The notes under the pieces were generated by a model. It had not been told where the DNA came from. It worked only from the letters and a program-made list of their open reading frames with translations, and did no database searches. Source: Shewanella sp. MTB7 (lineage in GTDB: Bacteria; Pseudomonadota; Gammaproteobacteria; Enterobacterales; Shewanellaceae). Taken from it: 64,000 nt of DNA. Positions 1 to 8,359 of this stretch are shown piece by piece; position 1 is the first letter of the stretch; the number at the start of each line of letters is the position of its first letter. A program made the position numbers and the translations under genes. Location of the stretch: positions 1,054,001-1,118,000 of the forward strand of contig NZ_CP085636.1 in NCBI RefSeq assembly GCF_027571385.1, in the 5' to 3' direction.

Positions 1-461
1 GGTAAGTCTGGTCTATGCCCCAATGAGATCGCATTTCCTACTGTATGGTCTCTTATTAAAGTTTCAAGATTTCCATGTGCACTGCGGCAGAGGTCAGCAT
101 AAAATCCCGAATATAAATCCTCCTCACCCGCCAATTTGAATTTTTGCCAGATTTTCAGGCTATCATTCTTAACTGTTTCACCTGCCATTTTCGCTTTGTA
201 AATTTCAAATGATTTGTTCATTTCTTCAACGTGAGAAGAGCTAAGCTTTGTACACATTAAGTCTATATATGACTCTAAAGCACTTCGCATTATTATTGGT
301 ACTGAAGCAACTCTACCCCTTGTACAAAGCTCATAAGCATCTGAACATAGCTCTGTCACACGAGTTGCTAGCCACAACACATATTTCTGCTGCAAGTCAT
401 AATGCTCAACCTCAGAAAATGCTTCAAATTGCAGGCGACTAATCCTTAACCATTTGTCCAT
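1..461 (-). CDS. DUF5677-like protein, 3' end outside window
   Basis: An open frame runs on the minus strand from an ATG at 459-461 to the window edge with no stop, giving at least 153 residues. The protein starts MDKWLRISRLQFE and contains RSALESYIDLM near residue 60 and LCRSAHGNLETLI near residue 130. The pattern of a conserved Arg-x3-Glu helix followed by a helix with a His resembles the helical DUF5677 family, which I remember as HEPN-like. Enzymatic activity is not established. No strong ribosome binding site is visible. The next gene downstream in transcription lies outside the window, and the upstream minus-strand neighbour at 500-1387 is only 38 bases away, so the two may be co-transcribed. 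The family call is tentative; that the frame is coding is fairly clear from its length and residue composition. Confidence 0.6.
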   Translation of the reverse strand, partial: MDKWLRISRLQFEAFSEVEHYDLQQKYVLWLATRVTELCSDAYELCTRGRVASVPIIMRSALESYIDLMCTKLSSSHVEEMNKSFEIYKAKMAGETVKNDSLKIWQKFKLAGEEDLYSGFYADLCRSAHGNLETLIRDHTVGNAISLGHRPDL

Positions 462-499
462 TAACTTTTTACCCTATATCTCATAAGCGAGACTATTGT

Positions 500-1387
500 T
501 TACGATTTAGCGCTTAAAGCTAGTGTAACTAACACAATAAGTCCGACTAGGAATATCCAAACTTGTGATGATTTAGCTTTTTGGGGTTTAGGTGGAGCTG
601 CGTTAACAGCGCTTTCTATTGGTTTCAAACTTACTTCGATAACAGCGTCTTTATTTCTATCATTCTCAACCTGCCTCACGAGTGTAGCTTCTTCATTTAA
701 TTCAGCCATATATCGCTTAATAATTGTATCTAACGATACATCGAGCAAATGACAATAACTTTTGGCTGTGCGAGTATCCTTAATTAAATCGTAAACACTA
801 TCTGGCTCTGTTGTCAGTTGATCTATGAGCATAAATTGGGGTCTACTTATCCTGTGATCCATTGTATAACCGCCTACCTTCCAGTTTCGTCCGTAACCAG
901 TGACCATAAACCCAGCAACTAACTCAGCTAACGGAGTTTTATTTTGGCTTTTTTCGCACTGCACTTGCCTTAACATAGACTCATAGGCTGAATAGATGCG
1001 ATCCCAATCTTGTTTTTCGGTGGCCTCGGCTAAAACAGTATGCGACTCTCTCCATCTTGCATCCGCAATTGATACATTGACTTCATCTACATTCCATTCT
1101 TTCGCTAAATCTTTACGTGCATTCAATACACCTTTATTACCCTCATACCAGTCATTCCAACAACCATCTGCTAGCGCTTTTAGCTCTTCTAAGAGAAATA
1201 AATCACCCTCACAATACAGGCGTTGCTCGCCAGATAATGGCTCTTTTCTAGGATAAATGGATTTCTTACAAGATTTACACTTTACTTTACGTTTAGGTAT
1301 TTTCTCCAGCTCAAAATCACAGTAAGGGCATTTAGACGTAGTACCGCAAAAAGCAGCAAGATCTTTTAATTGTTCTTTTCTTTTCAT
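500..1387 (-). CDS. Zinc-ribbon protein with C-terminal membrane anchor
   Basis: About 295 residues, function not recognised. The N-terminus has paired CxxC knuckles (CPYC near residue 21 and CKSC near residue 38) that look like a zinc ribbon. The last 20 or so residues are one hydrophobic helix (VWIFLVGLIVLVTLAL) followed by a short polar tail, so the protein is probably tail-anchored with its bulk in the cytoplasm. The middle is rich in charged helices. The frame stays open to a TTG at 1417, which would add ten residues including another CxxC (CEVC). I prefer the ATG at 1387, but neither start has a convincing ribosome binding site, so the longer form is possible. It lies just upstream of the DUF5677-like gene in the same direction. 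Nothing in the sequence points to a pathway. Confidence 0.6.
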   Translation of the reverse strand: MKRKEQLKDLAAFCGTTSKCPYCDFELEKIPKRKVKCKSCKKSIYPRKEPLSGEQRLYCEGDLFLLEELKALADGCWNDWYEGNKGVLNARKDLAKEWNVDEVNVSIADARWRESHTVLAEATEKQDWDRIYSAYESMLRQVQCEKSQNKTPLAELVAGFMVTGYGRNWKVGGYTMDHRISRPQFMLIDQLTTEPDSVYDLIKDTRTAKSYCHLLDVSLDTIIKRYMAELNEEATLVRQVENDRNKDAVIEVSLKPIESAVNAAPPKPQKAKSSQVWIFLVGLIVLVTLALSAKS

Positions 1388-1505
1388 ACAAACTTCGCAC
1401 CTAATGAATGATTTCAACCTAAATTACGTCAGTGTTTTACATTAGAAAAAGTTAGTCAATCTGAACATGCTGGTTTAGTGAAGGTTATCTACTCTAAATG
1501 ATAAA

Positions 1506-1689
1506 GGGGCATTTTCTTCTTAGCGACCATATTAAAACTCAAATCGAAGAGATAGATAATAGGGTGTAGATGCGGCAGCGAGCTTCCGAAACATGGTGAG
1601 GTATCGCGAAGTGATACTCTTCGAACGAGAGACTGGGATGTCAAACTGGCACTTTAACAGGGAAGTTATTGGTTTTGGCAGAGCCCACA
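1506..1689. repeat. Dispersed repeat, copy 1
   Basis: This stretch begins GGGGCATTTTCTTCTTAGCG and recurs at 1848-2030 with scattered substitutions and a one-base indel near its end. Both copies share a core around GGTATCGCGAAGTGATACTC, which can form a short hairpin, and ACTGGCACTTTAACAGGGA. Open frames on both strands exist in both copies (for example 1593-1817 and 1532-1729), but the two copies do not keep one frame with a ribosome binding site, so I read it as a non-coding repeat. Copy 1 is followed by unique sequence and then by a CTTCACTTGAAGGCAAA tail near 1823-1840. Confidence 0.65.
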
Positions 1690-1847
1690 GGGGTTGTGCT
1701 TGCGGCGACTCGCTGAAGTATCTGCGCATAAGCCTGCGGCAGGCAATTGATCACAATGAGGGACAGCCTTCATGTGAGCATTCCAACAACAAATCAACCA
1801 TGAGCTTAGAAATTTAATCAGTCTTCACTTGAAGGCAAACAGGCCTT

Positions 1848-2030
1848 GGGGCATTTTCTTCTTAGCGAATTTAATCAAACTTAAATCGAAGAAACAGATA
1901 ATCGGGTGTAGGTGCGGCTGGGAGCTTCCAAAACAAGGTGAGGTATCGCGAAGTGATACTCTTCGAACGAGAGACAGGGATGTCGAACTGGCACTTTAAC
2001 AGGGAGGTTATTGGTTTTGGTAGAGCCACA
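1848..2030. repeat. Dispersed repeat, copy 2
   Basis: This is the second copy of the repeat at 1506-1689, in direct orientation, with the same opening GGGGCATTTTCTTCTTAGCG and the same GTATCGCGAAGTGATAC hairpin core. Most differences are single-base substitutions. Its downstream segment (2031-2283) differs from that of copy 1 but again ends at a CTTCATTCGAAGGCAAA hairpin, suggesting a composite unit with conserved ends and a variable middle. I see no convincing gene between 1388 and 2320. Confidence 0.65.
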
Positions 2031-2283
2031 TGGCAGAAAATGTTCCAGACATTTCTCTGCATTTCCTCTATCCTTGGAGATCAGATGTGCTTGCAACGGT
2101 ATCCCTACCTAAAAGCCAGTTCAGCATCCTGCTTCTCGTTCGTCAACTTGAAGCTACGCTTCACTCACCGTCTCGTAGAACCTTCTCTAAGAAATAGTAC
2201 ACATACCTAGCTGGAGGCGATAAGCAGCAATGAAGATACAAGATTCAACAACTCACCCAATACCAACTCAGCCCAAAGCCAAA

Positions 2284-2317
2284 TCAAAAAATGTAACTTG
2301 CCTTCATTCGAAGGCAA
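2284..2317 (-). terminator. Rho-independent terminator of the MerR/methyltransferase gene
   Basis: The perfect inverted repeat TTGCCTTC-ATTC-GAAGGCAA at 2298-2317 lies just past the stop of the minus-strand gene ending at 2321. Read on the minus strand it is followed by GTTACATTTTTT. It also matches the hairpin tail of the repeat copy on the left (1823-1840), so the terminator may come from the repeat element. Confidence 0.6.
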
Positions 2318-2320
2318 AAA

Positions 2321-3493
2321 TTAATCACATTTTCTTAAGATAAACATCTGGTAGCCGAACTGGCCAAGGTAGTTGCGATAGATGTCGCTCTCTCTACTGA
2401 TATCTTGCAGCGCTTGAGAGCCTAGCATTTCACTCTTTAACGCTTCGGTGCGTGATATCAATGGTTCATAGTAGTTCTGCCACGCTTGGTGGCTGAGCGT
2501 AAAGTGGTGTAGCACTTCATAACCAGCCACTTCCATCTGTTTGATACGAGTCGCTACGGTTTGAATGTCGGGATATTCACACTTCCAAAACTCGACAGCT
2601 GTGTCGTCTGGTGTATCCGATAACCAAACTAGATCACTTAACATCAAAACGCCGTTCTCATCAAGTAGAGGTTTCCACTGTGCTAATGCTTGTGACACTC
2701 CCATAATGTAAGCGCTGCCTTCAGCCCATATAAGATCGAAACTCCCATGCTCAAAAGGCAGCTCAGTCATGCTGGCACACACTGTAGTTAGTCGAGATGC
2801 CAAGCCATCTTTTTCAAATCGATCGTTGACGCTTGTCAATGCGGACTGCTCATTGTCAACGGTTGTAATAGATGCTGGTGTGTTTTGTGCCAATAGCTTG
2901 GTGGCTAATCCTTTGCCGCAGCCAATTTCAAGGATCATTTTTGGTTGCTCTGGTAACAGTGAAATTGCTTTGAGAGTTTCACTTTCACTGCCTGGCGCCC
3001 ATCGCTCAAGAGCTTCGAAAACTTTCATAAAATCAGTCATATATTGAGCGTGTTCATTCATATCTTTTGATAACCATTTTAATCGCAGGGCCTCTTTTTC
3101 ACTGAAACCTTGCTTCATTAACCAATCTAAGTGTGCATCTGGCGCTAACTTGTCTACGCTCTCATGCCATGTTTTTAGCTTCCCCTCGCCAAGCATCGCG
3201 GCAAGAAGCTGTCGAGATTGCTGTTTTTGAGCTATCTCCTCATCCAGAATCTGTAGGCGGTTTTCCAGAAGCTTGCGATCGACTTTTGCTTCTAAACAGG
3301 CTTTACACTCTTTGAGGGTTAAACCTCCCGCCTGCAGTTTCTGAATTAAACGAATTCGCTGTAGATCATTATCATTGTAGATCCTATATCCATTACTCAG
3401 TCTACGACCATTTATAAGTTGTTGTTTCTCATAGTAGAGTAGAGCAGTGCGGGATAAGCCCACAGCGACGGCGAGTTCAGAAATTCGATACAC
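2321..3493 (-). CDS. MerR-type regulator fused to a SAM-dependent methyltransferase
   Basis: The first 110 or so residues are a MerR winged helix: YRISELAVAVGLSRTALLYYEK, then SNGYRIYNDNDLQRI and a dimerisation helix. From about residue 185 there is a class I methyltransferase fold with the SAM-binding motif LEIGCGKGLATKLL, an acidic strand end TTVDNE, and FDLIWAEGSAYIMG in place of the usual motif IV. MerR proteins usually carry effector-binding domains here, so this one may sense or methylate a small molecule; that is inference. I chose the GTG at 3491-3493 because MerR proteins start MYRISELA-like and GGAG lies seven bases upstream; the ATG at 3529 has no such site. The gene has its own terminator and stands alone. 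No product can be named. Confidence 0.8.
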   Translation of the reverse strand: MYRISELAVAVGLSRTALLYYEKQQLINGRRLSNGYRIYNDNDLQRIRLIQKLQAGGLTLKECKACLEAKVDRKLLENRLQILDEEIAQKQQSRQLLAAMLGEGKLKTWHESVDKLAPDAHLDWLMKQGFSEKEALRLKWLSKDMNEHAQYMTDFMKVFEALERWAPGSESETLKAISLLPEQPKMILEIGCGKGLATKLLAQNTPASITTVDNEQSALTSVNDRFEKDGLASRLTTVCASMTELPFEHGSFDLIWAEGSAYIMGVSQALAQWKPLLDENGVLMLSDLVWLSDTPDDTAVEFWKCEYPDIQTVATRIKQMEVAGYEVLHHFTLSHQAWQNYYEPLISRTEALKSEMLGSQALQDISRESDIYRNYLGQFGYQMFILRKCD

Positions 3494-3630
3494 GTTTTTA
3501 CTCCACTCTATTATTTTGAATATGAGCACTTTAAACTATGAAGCGATAGACAGGTCAATCAGATTTTAGAAGTGATGGATTATTTTTACGATCATTGTCT
3601 CTCAGTGAGAGTTTATTTAGCTCAAATCTA

Positions 3631-3669
3631 AACTGACAGCTTCATTAGAAAAACGGAAAACTGTCAGTT
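3631..3669. repeat. Inverted repeat upstream of the MerR fusion gene
   Basis: AACTGACAG at 3631-3639 is matched by CTGTCAGTT at 3661-3669, a perfect nine-base inverted repeat separated by 21 bases. It lies between the MerR fusion start and the end of the reductase gene. It could be an operator for the MerR protein or a hairpin that stops read-through; there is no clear T-tract. Confidence 0.4.
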
Positions 3670-3696
3670 CAGATATGAGTCACCTAAATGCCAAAT

Positions 3697-3725
3697 GTCC
3701 ATGGCATATTTGATTAGCTATGGAC
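3697..3725 (-). terminator. Hairpin immediately after the reductase stop codon
   Basis: GTCCAT at 3697-3702 pairs with ATGGAC at 3720-3725, with an additional GC/GC pair inside, starting two bases beyond the stop of the minus-strand reductase gene. There is no run of T, so terminator function is only likely from position. Confidence 0.4.
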
Positions 3726-3727
3726 GT

Positions 3728-6364
3728 TTACTTCTTAGCGTGTTTATCTAGATATTCTAATACTAACGCTTGATCTGCCGCGTTTAAACCTGCACGGGGG
3801 AACATACTTTTAGTGATCCCTTTCCATTGAACACTGGTGTAATCGGCTGGGTGTGGCGAGGCGTGGCATAAACTACAACTGCCGTAGAACAGCTCCTCAC
3901 CTTTAGATTGAGTTACCTTTTTACTACCGCCAACCGCCTTTAAACGTTTACCGAGTTGTAAGCTCCAAATATCGATTGGATTCTTTGCAACAATCGTTGC
4001 TGGTGGCTCATAGGCTTTATTTGCAGATTGTACGTTAGTACATTTCTTAAAATAGGCTAAACAAGTATTGGCACTGGTTGCCTGACTCAGGCCGCTACAG
4101 GGTTTGCTTGATGTAAGCATATTGATTGAACCTGAGTTACAGCGGCCTTTATCATCTAATTGCAACCAAGCACCTTCATGAATATAGATCACGCCAGGCA
4201 TGCAATCGGCAGAAATCTTAGCGCCACATAAGGTTGTCCCACGTTCGTTATATACCTCAATAACGTCGCCGTCTTTAACGCCACGCTTTTTCGCATCATC
4301 CACGTTTATCATCACTATCTGACGACCATCTACTGATTCATGGGAGTTGATATCAGCATTGGCCATTTGAGAATGAAGCCGCATCCATGGATGTGGGCTC
4401 AATACTTGAACTTGGCCCTCTTTTGCATCTCCTAGCCACTCAAATGGAGGAAGCCACTTAGGTATTGGTGGACAATCAACAATATCGAATGAGGCTACGG
4501 TAGCGCTATATAATTCAATTTTACCTGATGGAGTGTGCAATGGGTGTTTCTTTGGATTAAGATAAAACTCAGCGTGTCGAACATAAGCATCGGCAGCTTT
4601 TGGGGTATTTAAGAAGCTAATGCCATTTTTCCAGAAGGTGTCGAAGTCATCGCTGCCGTCGGAGTTCTCATATGAACTACGTAAATGTTCCATCATGGTC
4701 TTGCCACCGGTGTACTCGTCATAGACATCGAATAGAAACGCTAAGCGAGAGAAGATCTCATAGTCGTCTAAACTCTCACCGACGGGCTCAATCACCTGTT
4801 TCATCGCATAAATCTTGTTATTACTGTAGGTGCCTCCCGAACTCATGTCGTTTCGCTCTAAGGTCGAAGTCGATGGGAAAACGATATCAGCATAACGAGA
4901 AGAGGCACACCACCAAGGATCTTGGCAAATAATGGTGTCGACTTTTTCTAATGCTTTAATTAACTCATTGGTATTTTGCTGATGGGACATCAAGTTATTA
5001 CCTGAGTTATAAATTAACTTGGTATCAGGGAATGTTTTAGGTGTGCCATCGCGGCTAAATGCTTTGCCGGGGTTATTTAACATTTCTGAAATTAACACCA
5101 CAGGTACGGTTTTTGTTACTGGGTTACGCCCTTGCGACAAGCCGATTGGCATACGTTTACCCGATTGTGGCATACCACCACAACCATAGTGCCAGCTAAA
5201 GCCACAACCGACCCCTGGTTTACCAATCTTACCGGCAATCGCAGCAAAGTTGATAATAGACCAATGGATCATTTCACCGTGGTCGGCACGTTGCAATGCC
5301 CAGCCAGCTGCAATCTGAGTTCGCTTAGTGACCATAGTCTCTGCGAGTTTAACGATTTCAGGCGCAGCAATCCCTGTGATAGTAGCAGCCCACTCTGGCG
5401 TCTTCTTAACCCCATCTTCGCTGCCATCTAAATAGGCTAAATATTTATCAAATCCGGTGGTGTATTTATCAATATAAGCTTGATCATGTTGCTTGGTAGA
5501 ATACAGATGATAGGACATAGCAGTGAATAGCGCGGTATCAGTACCGGGACGGATGTTGACCATCTCACTGCCTAGCTGCTTATCAGAGTAGGTTTTTTGT
5601 GGGTTAATCGAAATAAACTTGATGCCTTTTTTAGCAAATGCTAACCAGTGCTGATGCATCTGATGGTCGGCAACGGTAAATTCAATTCGATTTGTCTTAA
5701 ATGGATCGCAACCAACAAAAATAAAGACTTCAGTGTTTTGCTCAATCACTTCCCATGCTGTTTGTGGAGAGTAAACTTCTAAATCACCGATAATATGCGG
5801 CAAAATCACTTCCGATGCCCCTGCAGAGTAATCGCCACTACAACTGCTTTGGCCACCAATAAGATTAAAAAAACGACCTTGTAATGTTTGTGGACGCATT
5901 AAGCCAGCATGGGACCAACCACCATATGAAGAGCTAAAAATGGCATCATTACCATGTTCTTGTATGGTTTTTGCGATAGCGTAGGCTGCTAAGGCGATGG
6001 CTGTAGTCCAATCCACACGAACAAATGGCTCTTTACCTCGCAGATGGGGTTTATGATCGCCTAAGGGATCATCATAAAAAGACTTTCTCACCATCGGATA
6101 CATCACACGAGTGTCGTCATAGGTTCGGCTCAGTACCCCTTTTGTTAGCATTTCAGTCGGAAAATCATCAACTTCACTAATAGGTTGAACGCCAATCAAT
6201 GTACCGTTTTTAACAATTGCTTTAAATGGCCCATAGTGAGTTGCGTGATGAATCACTTGGGTATCGCTAGCAAATACTTTATCAGCTGGGAATAAAGTTA
6301 ACCCTTGAGCTGTAATAGCAGAAGCTAATGAAGCTTTTAAGAAATTACGTCTTGAAATTGCCAT
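3728..6364 (-). CDS. Periplasmic molybdopterin S/N-oxide reductase (TorA/TorZ/BisC type) with fused cytochrome c domain
   Basis: This 878-residue protein belongs to the DMSO/TMAO reductase family that uses bis-MGD molybdenum to reduce trimethylamine N-oxide or S-oxides. The N-terminus SRRNFLKASLA is a twin-arginine signal. No N-terminal iron-sulfur Cys motif is present, as expected for this subgroup, and SYGGWSHAG near residue 150 holds the likely serine ligand to molybdenum. The last 50 residues contain CSLCH (about residues 830-834) followed by W, a candidate Met ligand and a final helix LVLEYLDKHAK: a mono-haem cytochrome c domain that ordinary TorA lacks. It is divergent from the pentahaem cytochrome gene at 6666, its probable electron donor. 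The choice between TMAO and other oxides cannot be made from sequence; no TorD chaperone or TorRST genes lie in the window. Confidence 0.88.
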   Translation of the reverse strand: MAISRRNFLKASLASAITAQGLTLFPADKVFASDTQVIHHATHYGPFKAIVKNGTLIGVQPISEVDDFPTEMLTKGVLSRTYDDTRVMYPMVRKSFYDDPLGDHKPHLRGKEPFVRVDWTTAIALAAYAIAKTIQEHGNDAIFSSSYGGWSHAGLMRPQTLQGRFFNLIGGQSSCSGDYSAGASEVILPHIIGDLEVYSPQTAWEVIEQNTEVFIFVGCDPFKTNRIEFTVADHQMHQHWLAFAKKGIKFISINPQKTYSDKQLGSEMVNIRPGTDTALFTAMSYHLYSTKQHDQAYIDKYTTGFDKYLAYLDGSEDGVKKTPEWAATITGIAAPEIVKLAETMVTKRTQIAAGWALQRADHGEMIHWSIINFAAIAGKIGKPGVGCGFSWHYGCGGMPQSGKRMPIGLSQGRNPVTKTVPVVLISEMLNNPGKAFSRDGTPKTFPDTKLIYNSGNNLMSHQQNTNELIKALEKVDTIICQDPWWCASSRYADIVFPSTSTLERNDMSSGGTYSNNKIYAMKQVIEPVGESLDDYEIFSRLAFLFDVYDEYTGGKTMMEHLRSSYENSDGSDDFDTFWKNGISFLNTPKAADAYVRHAEFYLNPKKHPLHTPSGKIELYSATVASFDIVDCPPIPKWLPPFEWLGDAKEGQVQVLSPHPWMRLHSQMANADINSHESVDGRQIVMINVDDAKKRGVKDGDVIEVYNERGTTLCGAKISADCMPGVIYIHEGAWLQLDDKGRCNSGSINMLTSSKPCSGLSQATSANTCLAYFKKCTNVQSANKAYEPPATIVAKNPIDIWSLQLGKRLKAVGGSKKVTQSKGEELFYGSCSLCHASPHPADYTSVQWKGITKSMFPRAGLNAADQALVLEYLDKHAKK

Positions 6365-6547
6365 GTTTTTTCCAAAATAAACGTTTAGTCTAAAATATCA
6401 AAAAATATTAATAGCTACTTATGCATTAACTTTAGCGTCTACAAAACACGCTAGCGCAACCATAAGTAAACTCACCCAACAAATACTTCACGTTTGAAAC
6501 CAAGCGGTAACTGCAATCTATTAACAAACCGCCATGTTTGTGTGTAT

Positions 6548-6580
6548 CTGTATCAATGATACAAATATATCTGTATCATC
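6548..6580. promoter_or_regulatory. Candidate operator between reductase and cytochrome genes
   Basis: The 301-base divergent region 6365-6665 contains a perfect palindrome TGTATCA-A-TGATACA at 6549-6563 and a further TGTATCA at 6572-6578, 23 bases on, about two helical turns. The decamers CTGTATCAAT and CTGTATCATC partly resemble the CTGTTCATAT tor boxes bound by E. coli TorR. That identity is only a suggestion. The rest of the region is AT-rich and presumably holds both promoters. Confidence 0.45.
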
Positions 6581-6665
6581 TATCAAATATCAATATTTAA
6601 TTACGATAATAATTAGTAGTTAATCGAATGCCTTTGATATTTGTTTAACTCATTGGAATGCTAAC

Positions 6666-7841
6666 ATGAAAAGAATCTGGCAATTTTTTAGTCGCCCTAG
6701 CAGTAAATATTCAGTTTTTACCATCGCTTTAATTGCAATATTTATTAGTTTACTTGGAGTGTTCACATTCCATGAATCAATTGAATATAGTTCGACTACA
6801 GAGTTTTGTGTTTCATGTCATTCAATGCAAGAAAATTACAATGAATACAAGAATACTATCCATTTTAAAAATCCCGCAGGCGTCAGAGCAGAATGTAGAA
6901 ACTGTCATATTCCTGAAAATACGCCCATTGATTTTCTAAAAGCAAAAATTGGCGGTATGGGAGATATATACAGTGAATTCATTGGTGGTGATATTGATAC
7001 GCCATTAAAATTTGAACAACATCGCCAAGAAATGGCTGAAAATGTGTGGAAAATGATGAAAGACACAGATTCAGCGCCTTGTAAAAGTTGTCACTCATAC
7101 ACAGCAATGGATCACGCTAAGCAATCACCTGCGGCTGCGACAGCGATGACAGGTGCTGCAGCAAAGAATATGAATTGTATTGAATGCCACAAAGGTATCG
7201 CTCACCAATTACCTATGATGAACGAAGACTTTCATAAGGTGTTTGAACAACTAAAAGCAAACTCATCAATTGCCCCTCCTGTCGATGTGTTATACACATT
7301 AACCGAGAAGAAAATCTACAGCGAGGCCAATGATACGAGTCTAGATGAGGGCATATTATTACCCGCATCAGCCGTAACCGTATTGGCTAAAAAGAACGGT
7401 ATGTTGCAGGTTAAGTTTGTTGGCTGGCATGAGAAGTCGGCTCAAAGTGGCGTCATTATGCAAGAGATGGGTAAGTTTATTTATGTGGCCAAATTAAAAG
7501 AAGCCGGTAAAGCAACTGAGGTGCTTACCAAGGAACAAACTGATACTAAGACAGGGATGGTGTGGCAACAAGTTGAAGTTACTGGTTGGATTAGCGAACA
7601 GTACTTACAGCCTAATATCGATATGGTATGGCAGTATGCTGAAGGAATGTATAACAATACTTGTAATGCATGTCATTCCATTACATCACCCAGCTTCTTA
7701 ACGGCAAATAAGTGGATTGATACAATGAGATCGATGAAGGCTTATTACTCGTTAACACCAACTGAAGAACAGACGTTATTGAAATATCTACAAGTTCACG
7801 CTAAAGATATGCAGAATGTAAAAACTACATCAATTAAATAA
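6666..7841 (+). CDS. torC: Pentahaem c-type cytochrome, TorC/TorY type
   Basis: The 391-residue protein has an N-terminal membrane anchor (about residues 18-38, VFTIALIAIFISLLGVFTF) followed by four haem motifs typical of NapC/NirT proteins: CVSCH near 48, CRNCH near 77, CKSCH near 139 and CIECH near 171. A central non-haem segment is followed by a fifth motif, CNACH near 333. In the TorC family the tetrahaem part takes electrons from menaquinol at the cytoplasmic membrane and the C-terminal mono-haem domain passes them to the reductase. The divergent gene at 3728-6364 is the likely partner, and its own C-terminus resembles the fifth domain here. The ATG at 6666 is the natural start for the signal anchor. 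The substrate assignment TMAO versus S-oxides is open, so the symbol is by family. Confidence 0.85.
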   Translation: MKRIWQFFSRPSSKYSVFTIALIAIFISLLGVFTFHESIEYSSTTEFCVSCHSMQENYNEYKNTIHFKNPAGVRAECRNCHIPENTPIDFLKAKIGGMGDIYSEFIGGDIDTPLKFEQHRQEMAENVWKMMKDTDSAPCKSCHSYTAMDHAKQSPAAATAMTGAAAKNMNCIECHKGIAHQLPMMNEDFHKVFEQLKANSSIAPPVDVLYTLTEKKIYSEANDTSLDEGILLPASAVTVLAKKNGMLQVKFVGWHEKSAQSGVIMQEMGKFIYVAKLKEAGKATEVLTKEQTDTKTGMVWQQVEVTGWISEQYLQPNIDMVWQYAEGMYNNTCNACHSITSPSFLTANKWIDTMRSMKAYYSLTPTEEQTLLKYLQVHAKDMQNVKTTSIK

Positions 7842-7862
7842 TTAGCACTATTATTAATAATA

Positions 7863-7899
7863 AACGCTGAAGATGATTAGTCTCAGCGTTTCTACTTTT
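7863..7899 (+). terminator. Rho-independent terminator after the pentahaem cytochrome gene
   Basis: AACGCTGA at 7863-7870 pairs with TCAGCGTT at 7883-7890 around a 12-base loop, followed by TCTACTTTTA. Confidence 0.75.
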
Positions 7900-8359
7900 A
7901 ATATATTTGTCACACTAAAATACATGAATGTTAGATTAAATATTATTAATCCGTATCTAAATTCTATTCAGTTAATTATCTATGAAATTAATATAAACTT
8001 ACTTCGTTATTGGTAATCTTAATGATTCTCATCTTTATTTCGTTTGTTTCGTTCAGTTGATTTATGGTTAATACCTTTCTATTTTATTTAAAGCTGTAGT
8101 AAGTTGATGATGTTTACGGCTAATTAATTAGTAATAAAACAATAAAGTGATCATGTAAAAAATACGCAACACAATTAATTCTGTCATTCTAAAATCTATC
8201 TAACGTTAGTCATAGTTTAACAATTCATTCCTAATCATGGGCGGTATCATAAAATACTGGAGCTTAGTTTCACTCTCCGTCTTGTAAACTTTTTTAAGGA
8301 ACAGAGTGCTAATAAGCTCACTTTAGTGGTGAAGAGAGTCAACTGTGACGACCTACCAG
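7900..8359. other. AT-rich spacer without a recognisable gene
   Basis: Apart from the terminator at its left edge I see no open frame with a ribosome binding site, no RNA gene and no repeat in this stretch. The mobile-element-like unit begins at its right edge. Confidence 0.5.

Noticed and set aside
248..442. Plus-strand 64-residue frame
   Set aside because: It lies opposite the long minus-strand DUF5677-like frame and has no ribosome binding site.
1593..2210. Plus- and minus-strand frames in the 1506-2030 repeats
   Set aside because: Frames differ between copies, lack ribosome binding sites and end at repeat borders; better explained as non-coding repeat.
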